Assembly: GCF_032854445.1 (NCBI RefSeq)
Contig: NC_088303.1
Span: forward strand, 34,513,265 to 34,577,264
Direction: 5' to 3'
Origin: Liolophura sinensis
Taxonomy: Eukaryota > Mollusca > Polyplacophora > Chitonida > Chitonidae
Length of the DNA: 64,000 nucleotides
Shown here: positions 12,355 to 24,791 of the stretch, piece after piece
Position numbering within the stretch: the first letter of the stretch is position 1
Layout: every line of letters starts with the position of its first letter
Notes under the pieces: model-generated
The model's input: the letters and a program-made list of their open reading frames with translations, nothing else
Told to the model about the DNA's origin: nothing
Database searches by the model: none
Program-made: the position numbers and the translations under genes

Positions 12355-15300
12355 CTGCACAACAAGAAATAAAATATCACCAAGAGTCAGCAATTAAAAT
12401 AAAAAGACAGATGACATGAAACATACACATCTAAGCGACTGTGAATTCAGTGTAAAGGGATGTAAGATATTGTCCTGAAACCCCATAATTAGGCATGATA
12501 CTAAATTCCACCTTTCTGGCTTTTGACTAAACAGGATTTATTTAACAGAAAAGAATACTACACAGATTTTGAGAGCACTATTGAGAGGGAGACAAGCTGC
12601 TGACAATGTATATACAAAACAGTTTTCTTTCACTTCATACAGATACAAAAAAATTCCAGAGATAACTTACATGATCCGAACTGAAGACTGGGGGTTCCGC
12701 TAGCAGCAGCAGTGAAGTCAAAACCTTTGACAGGAGTGGCTGGTGCTGCATTACTAGCCTGACCAAAGCTGAATGATCCCTGGCTAGAGCTGCCAAAGGC
12801 TGATGTTGATGAGGCCTGACCAAAGCTTGGAGCTGATCCAGCAGGCTGTGACTGACTGCCACCAAATACACTGCTGGTCTGCTGACTCCCAAATGACCCA
12901 AATGCTGATCCACTAGACTGTCCAAAAGTGGGCACTGGAAGAGAGGAACTGGGCTTGGTTCCGAATGCTGATCCTGTGCTGGAAGCATTGTTCGAGCTGG
13001 TTCCAAAATTGAAACTTGGTGCTGAGCTTCCAAATGAGGCTTGGGAACTTGGTCCTGAGCTACCAAATGAGGACTGGACAGCAGAATTTGTTGCACCAAA
13101 CTGGAAGGTCGATGGTGCTGTTGTTGTTGCTGCTGCTGATGAGCCAAATCCTGCTGAGGCTCCCGTTGTTGAAGTTTGTCCGAATGCTGGTGCTGTGCTC
13201 TGGCCAAAACTGAAATTTCCTCCACCTGACCCAAATACAGAGCCGGTTGCTGCAGCTGTGCTTGCTGGCTGAGATCCAAACGCAGGGGCTCCAGTTGAAG
13301 ACTGTGATGTGGTTGTTGCACCTCCAAAGATTGAGCCCTTTGAGGTAGATTGAGCAAACGGCGTGGTATTTGAGGCAGCAACATTGAAGTTAAAGCCACC
13401 TGTTGAGCTGGGCTGAGCGGTAGTAGAGTTAGAGCCAAAACTTAGACCAGCTGTAGGTGTTGAATTGGTTGAGGGAGCTGATCCAAAGTTGAAAAGACCT
13501 GATGATGGCTGGGTGGAACTTTGTGTAGTTGCTGAGGTCGTACCAAAGAGAAAACCCCCAGTAGCTGGGTTAGATGCTGTGTTTTGTGTAGTAGCATTTG
13601 TGGTAGGTTGAGACTGACCAAATGCAAATCCAGGTGTCTGCTGAGAGCTAGCAGTTGTGGAAGAAACGCCAAAACCAGAAACTTGTGAATTAGCTGCTGT
13701 GGTTGCAGGTGTGGCTATGCCAAACCCACCTGCACCCAAGCCAGACGTTGTCGTCGTTGCTGCTGGTTTCTGAGTAGACCCAAAGCTAAACAAGGATGAG
13801 TTTGTGGAAGGAGCTGTTGTTGATGTTGACTGGAAAGCACCAAACTCCACGGGGGTGCTCTGCGTAGTGGCAGCTTGAGTCGAAGATGGAGTTTGTCCAA
13901 ATGTAAATGGTGCGGGTGCAGCTGATGGTTTGGCGGGATTGGATGCAACACCAAAACTGAATGCAGATGCAGGGGCAGCAGTGCTGTTTGACGAGGCAGC
14001 TGAAGCCGTAGATGAAGCTGCAGACTGGGAAGGCTGACCAAACCCAAACATGGCAGAGTTTGCAGTACTCTTCTGGGGAACAGCTGTTGATGCTGTTGCT
14101 CCTGAGGAGAAGTTTAATGGTGGTTGGGAACTCCCCAGAGCTGCTGAAGCTGTGGCATCTGATTGTGTGGCACCGCCAAATGAAAACGCACTGGGAGCTG
14201 CAGCTGTGGCAGAGCCTGCCGCAACAGTAGAGATGGTTCCTGATGCCTGCGAGGGTGCTGTTGAAGCAGTTGTCTTTGCCCCGGCAAAACTGATGCCACC
14301 TTGCTGAGATGTGCCTGCAACTGCCGTTGATGTGGAGGCCACGGGAAATACGGGCTTGAAAGAGAACTGTGGGGCAGTGTTAGTTGCTGCACCATTCTGT
14401 ACTGTTGCAGCTGCTGTTGAAGTTGTTACGCTTGCTATGTTTGAAGTGGAAGAAACTGGAGCTACTGTGCTTGCAATTTGAGAAGTTGTGGTTGCAGTCT
14501 CTTCGGAGGATGAGAACAGCACAGAAGACAGTAATCCACCAGAACTGGATCCAGTATTGGTTTTATCCTCTGTATTCAACAGAGCTGTCAAAGTACTGGG
14601 AGCAGACCCTCCTGGTATTGTGGACGTTGATGTGGTGGTGGCGGTGGGGGCAGTTGTGGTTAACAGGCTTGCAGAAGAGCTTGCCAGACTAGTTGGTTGT
14701 CCATTCTGAACAGGAAATCCACTTCCGTTTTTGAGTTTGTCTGAAAATCAAAGGTTACAATCCTATTACAACACAGTGGAAGTTAAGGTAATAGATGAAC
14801 AAAACCACTGCATTTCACCAAAATGACTTACGGGTTCACCTACAGTATACTGCCGACCCAAAGCAAGCAGCCTTGATGGTTAAGGAGAGATGATTTGGAG
14901 CACCCTGCCAACAAGGGTCCATAAACTGCATTTCTGGAGTCATGGAGCATAAAACTGCAGTGTTTCATCATACAGAAGATGTTACTTCATTATTTGGTCA
15001 CAGTTATCCTGAAAGTTTGGCTAATAATTATTATGGATATTTTGCTAAAAATTGCAATTTTTTTACACAACTGCATCACTATGACTTCATGTTTCTCTAA
15101 TAGAATTGAGGGGAAGGAAAGTGAGGTATGTCTTTGGCCATCAATGATGTTAAGGTGGGAAGTCTTTACACCATGTTTTATGAAAAAACTCAATTTTAAT
15201 TGAGCCACATACAGGGCTAACCTAGGAAAGCCATCAGCATGTCTTAGCCTAGATGCTTAGCTTAGAAGCATAATCTAACTGAAGACCTATCTTTAAGACT

Positions 15301-18300
15301 TTTAAGATTCTTAAAATCTTCAGATTTTAATTTTGCAAACCAATTTGGAAAGCAGCTTTGAAATATCCGGATCAATTGCTATGGCCCATGCTTGCCACTG
15401 ATATGTCTAAAATTCATGCCCCTGTGGAGGAGGGGAGAAAGGAAGAAATCAGGCTTTTTCATGTCCACATTTTACGGGACACCTCTCATGCTGCCCATTC
15501 TCTGGACTTGACCTGAGACAAAGTTCAGTGGCACTGCATTGCACTCTGTACCTAGATCCTTTCCCTTGTCAGAGGTGGTGTTTGTCTCCCCATTTATGTC
15601 AGCCAGCATGTCCACAGCTCTCTGTCTTACTGCTGCAGGATCCCGGTCATAGTCCTCGGGGTTTGTTGTCACATCTAACGCCATCACCTGCTGTCAAAAT
15701 ATCAAACTCTGCATTTAAAGCTATCACAGAGGTAAGCATCAAGCACCGTCACAAGGAGATGAGAAACCATCACATTTATTTATCTGATTGGTGTTTTATG
15801 CTGTAATCAAGAATATTTCACTTATACTACAGCGACCAGCATTACGGTGGGAGAAAACTGGGCAGAGCCTGTGGGAAACCCACAACTAACTTTGGAAATA
15901 TGAATATGGCAGTAAGTATAAAAATCTCTTAGCATGGTTGCGCTGACACACTGTTGAAGGTTTAGGTTCTAAAAGAGACTGACTAGCTATATAATTTTGC
16001 AAATCTCCATGCACTGGTAGTATTGTGCACACAAAAACAATGATTGCAATGACACATCTTTAGGCTAAAATTAAAAATAAGTCCCTTCAAAAAGTTTTGG
16101 GGAGATTTGGATAGAAATTTCTTTTTTACATTTCAATGATAATTTTTTGAAAATCCCTATATCTTTGATTAGCCAGAACAAAAAAAAAAGAAGAACCCCC
16201 TACTAAACAGCCTTATATTTCCTGACAGTGACTCAGTCCAAAATTTTTCAAGTACTACCTTACAGAGCCTTGTCACAGAGAAATCGACTGAAAACCACAT
16301 CTTATACAAATATTGAAAGTGTAAAAAGCCTATGAGCTAAAAAAAAATAAAAGGAAGCAGAAAATTCAGAATTCAATTTTACACTCAGTTTTCAACCACT
16401 TATGCCAATAAATCTGCAAGTATTCTTACCTTTGATCTTGGTGACATAAAATCAATGTCAACCCCTTTCTTTACTTTCTGGCTGGCTTGTTCAGCATCAC
16501 ACAGTATCTTCTTCTTGAGGCTCTGAGGTGGCTTGATCTGTGTGTTGTTATAAGAAAGGATATATTTACAACAAATTACTGAGACATTTCTGCTATTAGT
16601 ATCTTCAAAAGCAGCTTAATTTAGAATCATGGTTGAAACTTGTTGAAAAATACCCAAGTGTTCATATTTTTACTGGCTGAGGAGAATTTTAAGTCATTCA
16701 ACAAGTGAAAGATCTACAGCACACATATCAGTGAATGTTCATCAAAAAAAGAGCCCATAATTCCCACAACACTTATTCAGCTGAACTTTTATCAAGAAAT
16801 TTAGATGTTACTGATCTTTATTTACTGAAATATAAGTTAAAATAGGTTAATTAGGTCAAGTTTAAAAATGGCCCCACATTATCCTTACCTCTTCTGTGAC
16901 AGGTGGAACGGTCTGGGAAGGTGTGTCCGTCAACGTCTTACTTTTCTCAGGTATACGGGGCTGGGGTCGGCCCTCAGGAACAGTGCTTGAGCTGAAAAAC
17001 CAAGAAACATCACCACAATGGTCACCTGCAGTAAACCTGCTACAAGCTATGCTGGCAAAGTTTTCCATATGTAACAAATATCATTTTGGAGGAAGGCAGG
17101 TGGTTTTCAGTGAACTTCATGCAAGACTACACAAAGAGATTCATAAGCCGCTCATTACCTAAACTTGTATAACAATGGAAGCCAGGAAACCGTACAAACT
17201 CCCTGACTAGATCTGGTATTGAACTCATGTCTCGCAACTGAAAGGCAGGCACCTTCACCATTTAGAAACAACTTTTTCCACATTTGAATACTTCCATAGT
17301 CAAATGTGTGACAAGGATGAAAAATATGCCGCTGTTATCTGCCAAACTCAGGTGCTGACATGGGAGAGCAGAGTGCTGCTTTAACTGGTGTTTTAGCCTA
17401 TCCTTCATTCAGATCTGACAAAGTTTTTTCCCCCACAATTTTCTGAGCTGGTGTCATTTTCTCATGTCATTTCCCAAAGTGTGATGCCCTTCACTACTTG
17501 AAATAGCAAATAAATTCTGAGAATGATGATGGTAAAGTCTTTGAAATTGTCTTTCAGTTTCCACACCAAGGAAATGGGTAAAACAAGCAGGGGCTTATCC
17601 CCGAGGCTGATGACCTCAAACAATACTCACGTAACAGAACACGCTGGCAGTTGAATGTCTGTTCTGGTTTGCTTACTGATTGGTTCTATCTCAAATGATT
17701 GGTTGGCTTCTTCAGGCTTTCTTTTTTCTCCACGCTGGAATTCTTTCATCTGAAACAGAAATTGTATATTCTATACTTTAAAATTAACATAGAAAATACA
17801 CAGGAAATAATTTTCTTTCAAAACTAAATGTGCCACATCTACATAAGCAAAGAAAACACAGAAGTCACAGTCTGGTATGGCTTTATACAATATAAGGGGA
17901 ATGTTTCACAAAGCCATTTTAGGCTTAGCCTAAATGAATGTAAATGTCTAACTTACCCATTATTCCTGATTCTCTGAGTTGTATTGATTTTAGAAAGGTG
18001 TTTTGAGGTTTACTTGGAACATGGGATATTCTATTAGAACATTGCATTTATTTATTTATTTGATTTGTGTTATACGCCGTAGTCAAGAATATTTCACATA
18101 TACGACGGTGGCCAGCATTACGGTGGGAGGACACCAGGCAGAGCCCTGGTTGTGGAGACCCACAACCACTGGGGGTTGCCAGCAGACCTTCCCAAGTACG
18201 GCCGAAGGGGAAGCCAGCATGAGCTGGACTTGAACTCACAGTGACCACATAAGTGAGATAGAAAATTGTAAGTTTCAGCACCAAACATAATATTTTGTGA

Positions 18301-21300
18301 CATTTCTTTGCCTCTAAAATGCACTTTTAGGGGTGAAATTTTAGGTCATTTAGCTAAGTCCGAAGCCTTAATCTTCTTTACAAACTTAAATAGAATTGTA
18401 TTACCACAGCACAGAAATAGAAGTCAAACTTTTAGTGATTTCATACGTATTTTAACAATCTTAGACCAAATCCCAAAATCACTCTATAAAACGTTTAGAC
18501 AGTATTGTAGGAATCAACAACTAAGAATTCAAGCGATGAGGAGTCCAGAGCCTAAATTATGTTAATCTGGGCAAAACCTGTAGTGTAATTCTTGGTCTTA
18601 ATTTGGGCATATCTAAAATCTTATTTAACTTATTTATTTATTTATTTATTCATTTGATTGCTGCCTCATGCCATACTCAAAAAATGTTTCACTAGTATGA
18701 TAGCAGTGGTTTTATGGGTTGATGACAGCAGAAAGGCCAGCCTTAATCGCCAAAATTTGGGAAGTTACTGACAAACTATCCTGTATTTTACATAAAGACA
18801 AGCAGACCATATTGGTGGAAGTATGGTGGTCTTCATCAAAGGTTGGACTGTGCAAACAACAACTCAAGCATCATCAAGATCTCACAAACAGTGAAAATGG
18901 GAGATTCCACAAATTCCCTTTCAAAGGCCACTTTGAAAACCCAAACCTCTAGTTTCCTAGAAACTGAAAGGTTAGCATCTTCACCATGCAGCCATGGACC
19001 AATCTCTAATGTCCCAATAAAAGGCGTTTAACGCTGTGAAATGGGTCTATTGCTCTTCTTCCATTTTTATTCTTTTTGTAACTAATGACCAATTGTCTTC
19101 TGGTACAATTCATTGGTTTTCTCCACCAACAAAGGGCCTATCAGTAATGAAGGATCCGGCCCCCACCTCATTATGACATGATTTTAAAGAGAATGCATTG
19201 CACCAGAACGTCATATTATGACACTGTGAGATTGTTGACATTTTCCCGACATTTTTTTTACAACTAAGTCATAACCATGTCTATTTGTTCCGTTAGTGTG
19301 AGCAAGAAAAATCTTCATTATTTGTACCACTGCTGTATGTGGCAACAGATCAAGGCAACATTTCGTAAACAATAGATGTTTTGGTCCTTTCATTGTACAG
19401 TTGTATTTCATACCCCTAGTTAGTAGTTTATCGCGTGGCGCAGCGCGATGCATATCTGGAATCCCTGCCTCTAAAAAAACACTTTATCTGATCTGCTGTC
19501 CTTTTCTGCAAAACAATACTATAAATACTTTCATCAGCTTGTCATATTGTATTCACCGAACAACGCTTCACATTGCAGGACGGCTTTTTTCTCTCCAAAT
19601 ATCAAAGACTAACTATAAAATCAGAAACCTTTGTCACCCTCATATTTCTTATCCTGAAAGGAGGTTTCCGAGATTCTAACACTCCGCCAAACGCTCATAT
19701 ATAATGCTCAGCCGTGGATTGACAAGCTCGCATCGACAAGTTTGCACAACTTGAACATCAGGCCATAGCCATCAGCATGCCCAGTTCAGGTCAGCTGGAA
19801 AGTAAGCGACAGTCCACCCACGAAAGAGTAGCCGCGCAGAACAAGTCTATTTGTTTTTTTTTTGTTTTTTTGACAAAACAGGATGAACACAGTGGTCAAA
19901 TCAACAACAATGACAACATGCAGCCTCATACTTAGGAGTCAATCTTATAGGATAAGGTCTTCATTATAGTTCTAATCAAAAATATTCAAGAAAATGAATT
20001 TAATTTTTTTTTCTAACTTAAAAAAAAAAAAAACATTTCATTCTAATGGTATGAATTTTACAAGTAACATAATTGACTAACTTAAGTGATGTCATTCACA
20101 TGACTTTGTTCTGTTTAAATGCCCTACCCAATACTACCAGTCACAATTCCTGAAAATATAACATTCATGTCCATGGTGCCATTTGTATTTGAGGTAGTGG
20201 AAATCACAAAAATTAAATTAATCAAAAAGATACATGAAATACATATAAATAAAATAATTTCGTATTGTTTAGATCTTAAGTTAACAGACTGTCTGAGTTC
20301 TTTCCCTTTAAGAAATAACTTTAATGCGACGCTTTTGTGGTATCTCCAAGCAAGGCTTACATGTGTGTGAAAATATTCATTTTTCATTGTCAGTGGAGGA
20401 GCTCCATGGGTGACATGGTATTAATATTCACATATATTTAAACTATGACTAATACTAGATCTAAACTAGTCTTGAATCGTGACATAGCCATCTCCAGTGA
20501 TGGTAAGTTCTTGGTGGCCGTGGGGAACAGCAGATACCCGGCTATTAAGGCCAGGACACTCATCCCCTATTTTTTCACGCTTCTATAATGGGCCTCTAGC
20601 AATTCTCAACAGACCCATAAAAAATGGCACAAATTACAAAACTGATTTTTCACCTCTTTTGCCATTCCTCTTCTGCTAGAGCTAAGTGAGCTCACAATGG
20701 AGTTGTTTCTTGTATCCTTTTTTGCCTTCTTGATGATTCTGTCCAAAGACGGAGATACATGCAGATCTAGGTCTACAGTGGGCGTGGCCGGCCTCTTCAT
20801 ACCAGCCATGTGCAGGGGAATGTTGGAATAGCCATTCACTGGCAGCTCTGCCAAAAATTCAGGCTCAGAAACCATCGAGGAAGACGACGATGTGGAGTCA
20901 TCCTGTTTTCTAATTAGCATTGAAAAGAAAAATAAATAAACAGATTTAAAACATGGTAAGAAAGTTCTATAAAGATTCTGAAAGAGGAAATATATGTATG
21001 AATGTCTACACAAGAGCATCAGAACTTCCCAACAAGAATTTAGAAGAGAATCAGCAGTATATAAAAAATACAGATGTAAATAAGGTCACCCTATGAAAAC
21101 ATCCTAACAAAAAATTTTAAGAAAAATCTAAGTTACTAATTATGGTTAAAAGACTGGTATCTGGACAGTATCCGTTTGAGGATGAGTACATCAATATCTG
21201 ACACACATTAGGAAATGACCAGATGTAAAAGGGATTCATATGGAAATTTTTAGTTCTGTCTGTGATTTCTTGAGACAATATACTCAAACACTGAGCTAAA

Positions 21301-24300
21301 AGCTTAATCTACTGGTGTCTCATAAAGATATCTCATCATTCAGTTACATTTTAAGATTTGTTTAATGTGTGCTCTTGAGCATCTTTAGACCACCAAAACA
21401 AATATTCTGAAGACCAGCTTTTTACCATTTCGGAAAAACAAAGAGCATTCGCAAAAAAATTTCTTTACCTTCTTCACGAAACTTCTTGATCAAGTCATTT
21501 GTGTAACAAGTGTATGATTGGAAGCCTTATCTTCAATGTTTTTGTTTTCCTTAATCTAACTTGTATATTCAATGTTCATTTTATCATTTTTATTTATCTT
21601 ATCACAATGTCACAGCTATTGGTCAATAGTTTTCGAGCCAGTGCTCTGCCTTACCTCCTTTTGGACTGCTGATCATTGACGTCTGACACGGACTCATCCT
21701 GAGTTTGAATACCTCTCTTACGGCTGCAACGAAAAGGAACAACACCGCGTTTTCGAAATGTCACCTTCCCACAACGTATATTACTGCATATAAATACTCT
21801 GTGCATGTAGGCAGCATTGACTCAAGCTTGTCAGCACCGAACTTCACAGAAGACACTTTATGAAGAACCAAAATTCTCTCTAATCTGTATATCAAATTCT
21901 TTCCTTATGACCATCATTAACTATTGTGCTAAAATATCTCAAAGAGAGCAGATTCCTGTAAACATGGTAAAATTACAAAATTACTTTCCAAAATGACCAG
22001 ATGTTACCCCTCTAATATCTCATACTGTACCTACTATTAAAGTGCAGATAGTAGTTTCACACCATAGCATGATCAGTTTACTTTTTATAAGCATCAGTTT
22101 TGTAGTACTGCATTCTGCTTGATTTTCACAAAGACAATCTATGAGAGTCTAGTTGGATTCTGGTAAAAAAACAACTGATGGAAACCGAAATATAGGCCAG
22201 TTTGTCAAACTAAGCAGTAAAACATGTGAATCCAAAACATCAGCTTCATACATAAAGTACTGAAGTCATGGATTTGGTGATTAATATGTACACAGAGTAT
22301 CAATGATGGACTCAGTTGGTTAGCGCGCTAGCGTAGTGTAATGACCCAGGAGTCTCTCACCAATGCGGTTGCTGTGAGTTCAAGTCCAGCTTATGCCGGC
22401 TTCCTCTTCGGCCGTACGTGGGAAGGTCAGCCAGCAACCTGCGGATGGTCGTGGGTTTGCCACGGGCTCTGCCCGGTTTCCACCCACCATAATGCTGGCC
22501 GCCTTCGTATAAGTGAAATATTCTTGAGTACGGCGTAAAACACCAATCAAATAAATAAATAAATAAATCAATGATGGAACATCACCATCGTGCAATTGTG
22601 CTTTACATGGATGCAAACCCTCAGGCCAATACATGCAGTACTCTTTGAGATACTACCCCTAACATTTACAGGGAGCCTGTGTGGTCATTGCCAGTGTGGT
22701 GCAATGACTCTCACCAATCATGAATGCGGTCTCTGTGAGTTCAAGTTCACCTCATGTTGGCTTCTGCTCCAACCACATGTGAAAAGTCAATAGTAATTTC
22801 GAACCCTGCATAAGTTACAAGCATTGAACTGCTTAGTCCTCTGTGTTACACATCCTCCTCACCTTTTCTCCCTTAGAGCAGACAACACTGTCTCTTTGTC
22901 TGGGGCTCTCCTGATCACCCCCTCACGGTCTTCTTGTAACAAGGATGGCCGACTAAAAACAAGCAAACAAAAAAAATTCACACACTATCAAAATATCATT
23001 AACATGACTGATATAAGACATTTGGGCAGCCGCTGTATGCCTCATTGCCCCAAAACTATATATCATCTATAGAAGATGGCCCACTGTATTACTATGTATT
23101 TCAACTTATTTGTTTGTATATTACAAAGAGTGTCAGCAGGAGTAAGGTTAGGTTATAGTTGGAGGAGGTCAAAGTAGCCTGACGTCACAGCTTGACCAGC
23201 ACATGTATCATATAAACTCATAAGACAAACCCAGCATGATGGTCTCAGACTGGGAGTTCAAACCCATGCCCAAAACCTGGCACCACTGAAGGCTTTGGTC
23301 AATACAACTGACTACAGTAATACTTCCTGTAACAGATGTTATTTGGCAAAGAGTCAGATGGTAAATTATAGGCGTGAGTAACAGCTGTTCCACATGAGAA
23401 AATTAACTTTAAGCAACCATCTTTTTTTTTTCTGAAGGCACTGGTTTTCGTCCACCTAGATTTTAAATTCACGTTTTGTTGTCATACATGTATCTTCACT
23501 GCAGATTGCAACTCTAGTGCCAGGTAAACAAACAAATAAACAAGTAAGCATGCAAAAATGTGATCAGGACGGTAATGTGGGCATAAAATGATGACACTAC
23601 CACTTTATCAAGTAAAAACTCCATGTAAAAAAGTAACACCTAAACTATAGTCACAAACTCCTTGATTTGTTTCACCTTGTATAATTCAGCCTTCTCGGGC
23701 TAGGTGCAGCTATCTTAACAGTTACAGGGCTGTGGACCATGTTAGAGTTGTTCTCATTTAGAATGGGTTTCTCGTGTCTTCCAAGACGAACCAGTGGCAT
23801 CAAACCTGGCGAAGAGGCGCTGGGATAGGGCAGGGCTTTGTGCTGAGGACTGAACACTCTTCCCCCGGACATGCCATAGTTACTCCTCCTAGGGCTAAAA
23901 GAATGACAGAGAAATATATTACTAACAAACAATACAAGAAGAAGGAAAAAAAAAAAAAAACTATGTTCTATACAACATGAATGAGTAAAGATGAGCACAT
24001 CATGACAATTGTTATAACATTATCTAGTAAATGATGGGTAAAAAGCATATGTACTCCATATGCATGTTGTTACTACTCAGCTCTCAGTACGTAACGAGAG
24101 TTTTAGTAGGTCTATTTTGAAGGAATAAAAGTCATGGCAATTCCACACCCACCTATGGGATTGTTGTTGAAGCAAAGCTGCCTCTCCAACACCGATGGCC
24201 CGTTTCACCCTAGGTAAAAATGGCGAGGACAGCAATGGGCCTGCTGATGTATTACTTTGGTGTGAAGGACGTGCAGGTTTTCTCTTGGCCGTTGGGCTGT

Positions 24301-24775
24301 ATGGATTTCCCCACAAACTAGTATTTTCCCGGTCTTCATTTACATTATTATCAGGTCGTAATGTTGACTTTCCGAACGGACTACCTGTATATCGTAATGG
24401 AGGTCTTGCCGACGGATTGTTTACATTGGAGAGTCTCTTTGGAGAATTTGGGTCTGGTTTCGCAATTCTGACACTGGCTGCTGCAGATTTCCGTGGTTGC
24501 CACAGACTCATCTTCTTTCCCTCCTTTTTGGCTGCAACTGCATTCAACTTTATGGACGTTTCTGACCCCTCACGATGCAGCTTACATTCTTCTTCTAGTT
24601 CATCTTCCAAATAGTCGTCGTGGTTTTCTAAATCGTTACCATTACTGAATGGTTCATAACTGTTATAACAAACAACTGCAGTTATTAATAAGATCAGGCC
24701 CAATTCGAGCCCAAATAACAAACCACACAGGATCACAGTCGCAACAAACAGTAAAATTCGGTTTGTAGATATCAT
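11678..24775 (-). CDS. POM121: POM121-like transmembrane nucleoporin (12 coding exons, about 1332 aa)
   Basis: Coding exons, 5' to 3': 24775-24153, 23894-23676, 22952-22863, 21723-21655, 20909-20654, 17749-17631, 16991-16889, 16537-16430, 15690-15552, 14740-12671, 12354-12289, 11814-11678. All introns are GT-AG and codon phases agree at every junction (total 3999 nt with stop). POM121 anchors the central FG channel to the nuclear pore membrane and is needed for interphase pore assembly. The order here matches that family: an N-terminal membrane helix, a conserved DKETVLSALREK segment followed by basic motifs, a long FG region and an Arg/Lys-rich C-terminus resembling the vertebrate tail. Length is close to human POM121 (about 1250 aa). 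It is head-to-head with NCAPD2. Domain order argues against Nup153 or Nup98-type FG proteins, which lack the membrane helix. Confidence 0.9.
12671..14740 (-). CDS. POM121: POM121-like coding exon 10: FG-repeat domain
   Basis: A single 2070-base exon encodes about 690 residues rich in Ser, Thr, Ala, Gln and Gly, with about 32 FG dipeptides in contexts such as FSFG, FGQ, AFG and GFG. Charged residues are nearly absent, as expected for an unfolded, phase-separating FG domain that binds transport receptors. The acceptor is at 14741-14742 (CTGAAAATC on the plus strand). The donor is GTAAGT at 12670-12665. Upstream of the TTG at 14591 the same frame runs on without a stop to the acceptor, starting DKLKNGSGFPVQNGQPTS. 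Long open frames on the opposite strand here come only from codon bias. Confidence 0.95.
15552..23894 (-). CDS. POM121: POM121-like coding exons 2-9: basic linker with importin-type motifs
   Basis: Exons 23894-23676, 22952-22863, 21723-21655, 20909-20654, 17749-17631, 16991-16889, 16537-16430 and 15690-15552 encode residues about 208-575. Exon 2 carries SPVTVKIAAPSPRRLNYT. Exon 3 carries APDKETVLSALREK, the best recognisable POM121 block. Exons 3-5 give clusters of basic residues (KSRKRG, SKRRKQDD, IIKKAKKD, SSSRRG) that fit the nuclear-localisation and importin-binding region of the family. Exons 6-9 are polar and poorly conserved (GEKRKPEEANQSF; IKPPQSLKKK; DVTTNPEDYDRDPAAVRQRA). The acceptor of exon 9 is a tandem CAGCAG, so one Gln is optional. 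The large introns between these exons hold the SINEs listed separately. Confidence 0.87.
15775..15895 (-). repeat. SINE fragment, minus orientation
   Basis: ATTTATTTATCTGATTGGTG begins the tail complement, followed by the diverged cassette ACAGCGACCAGCATTACGGT and GGGCAGAGCCTGTGGGAAAC. It lies in the intron between coding exons 8 and 9 of the POM121-like gene. Confidence 0.8.
18045..18243 (-). repeat. SINE, minus orientation, truncated head
   Basis: The tail complement TTTATTTATTTATTTGAT leads into TACGCCGTAGTCAAG, the GGTGGCCAGCATTACGGTGG cassette and GAGCTGGACTTGAACTCACA, the complement of the tRNA-like B-box region. The A-box end is missing. It appears to be inserted inside a copy of another dispersed repeat (17993-18044 and 18250-18360). 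Confidence 0.8.
18625..18720 (-). repeat. Old SINE fragment
   Basis: A (TTTA)n stretch followed by TTTGATTGCTGCCTCATGCC and TACTCAAAAAATGTTTCACT is a strongly diverged version of the SINE 3' region. It lies in the intron between coding exons 5 and 6 of the POM121-like gene. Confidence 0.6.
22311..22566 (+). repeat. SINE with tRNA-like promoter and target-site duplication
   Basis: It begins CTCAGTTGGTTAGCGCGCTA, an A-box-like tRNA arm, with a B-box-like GTTCAAGTCC at 22378-22387. The SINE body follows, ending in AAATAAATAAATAAAT. The 12-bp flank ATCAATGATGGA is duplicated at 22299-22310 and 22567-22578, so insertion was by target-primed retrotransposition. The first bases of the tRNA-like head are missing compared with 34886-35135. 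Intronic in the POM121-like gene. Confidence 0.92.
22690..22795 (+). repeat. SINE head fragment
   Basis: Sequence matching only the 5' part of the SINE (GTGCAATGACTCTCACCAAT, then GCGGTCTCTGTGAGTTCAAG, then CTCATGTTGGCTTC). The body and tail are absent. The match is diverged and the ends are uncertain. Confidence 0.5.
24153..24775 (-). CDS. POM121: POM121-like coding exon 1: membrane anchor and linker
   Basis: It encodes residues 1-207. Residues about 7-37 (ILLFVATVILCGLLFGLELG and following) form one long hydrophobic stretch, enough for one membrane span or a re-entrant pair. An acidic patch (DDYLEDELEEE) follows, then Ser/Pro/Arg-rich sequence with SPKRLSNVNN and SPTAKRKPARPS, which look like basic nuclear-targeting or membrane-associating motifs. 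I chose the ATG at 24775 because it opens directly into the hydrophobic segment. The exon ends CAT AG|GTGGGT, and the split AG+C codon joins exon 2. Confidence 0.88.
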
Positions 24776-24785
24776 TGTACAATGT

Positions 24786-24791
24786 CTACAT
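24786..24791 (-). promoter_or_regulatory. Start-stop element (ATG TAG) before the POM121-like ATG
   Basis: On the minus strand ATG is followed directly by TAG, ten bases upstream of the chosen start codon. If it lies in the mature 5'UTR it is a minimal upstream open frame, a kind known to hold ribosomes. Its presence in the transcript is not shown by sequence alone. Confidence 0.3.

Noticed and set aside
12928..14709. Open frames on the plus strand and in other minus frames across the FG exon
   Set aside because: They mirror the codon bias of the Ser/Ala/Gly/Gln-rich FG exon, which has the only frame with splice-consistent ends and a family match.
22311..22390. A tRNA gene at the head of the SINE
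   Set aside because: The same head recurs at 34886, 57192 (minus) and 58658 (minus) joined to the same body, with target-site duplications at three of these four copies; it is the SINE promoter.
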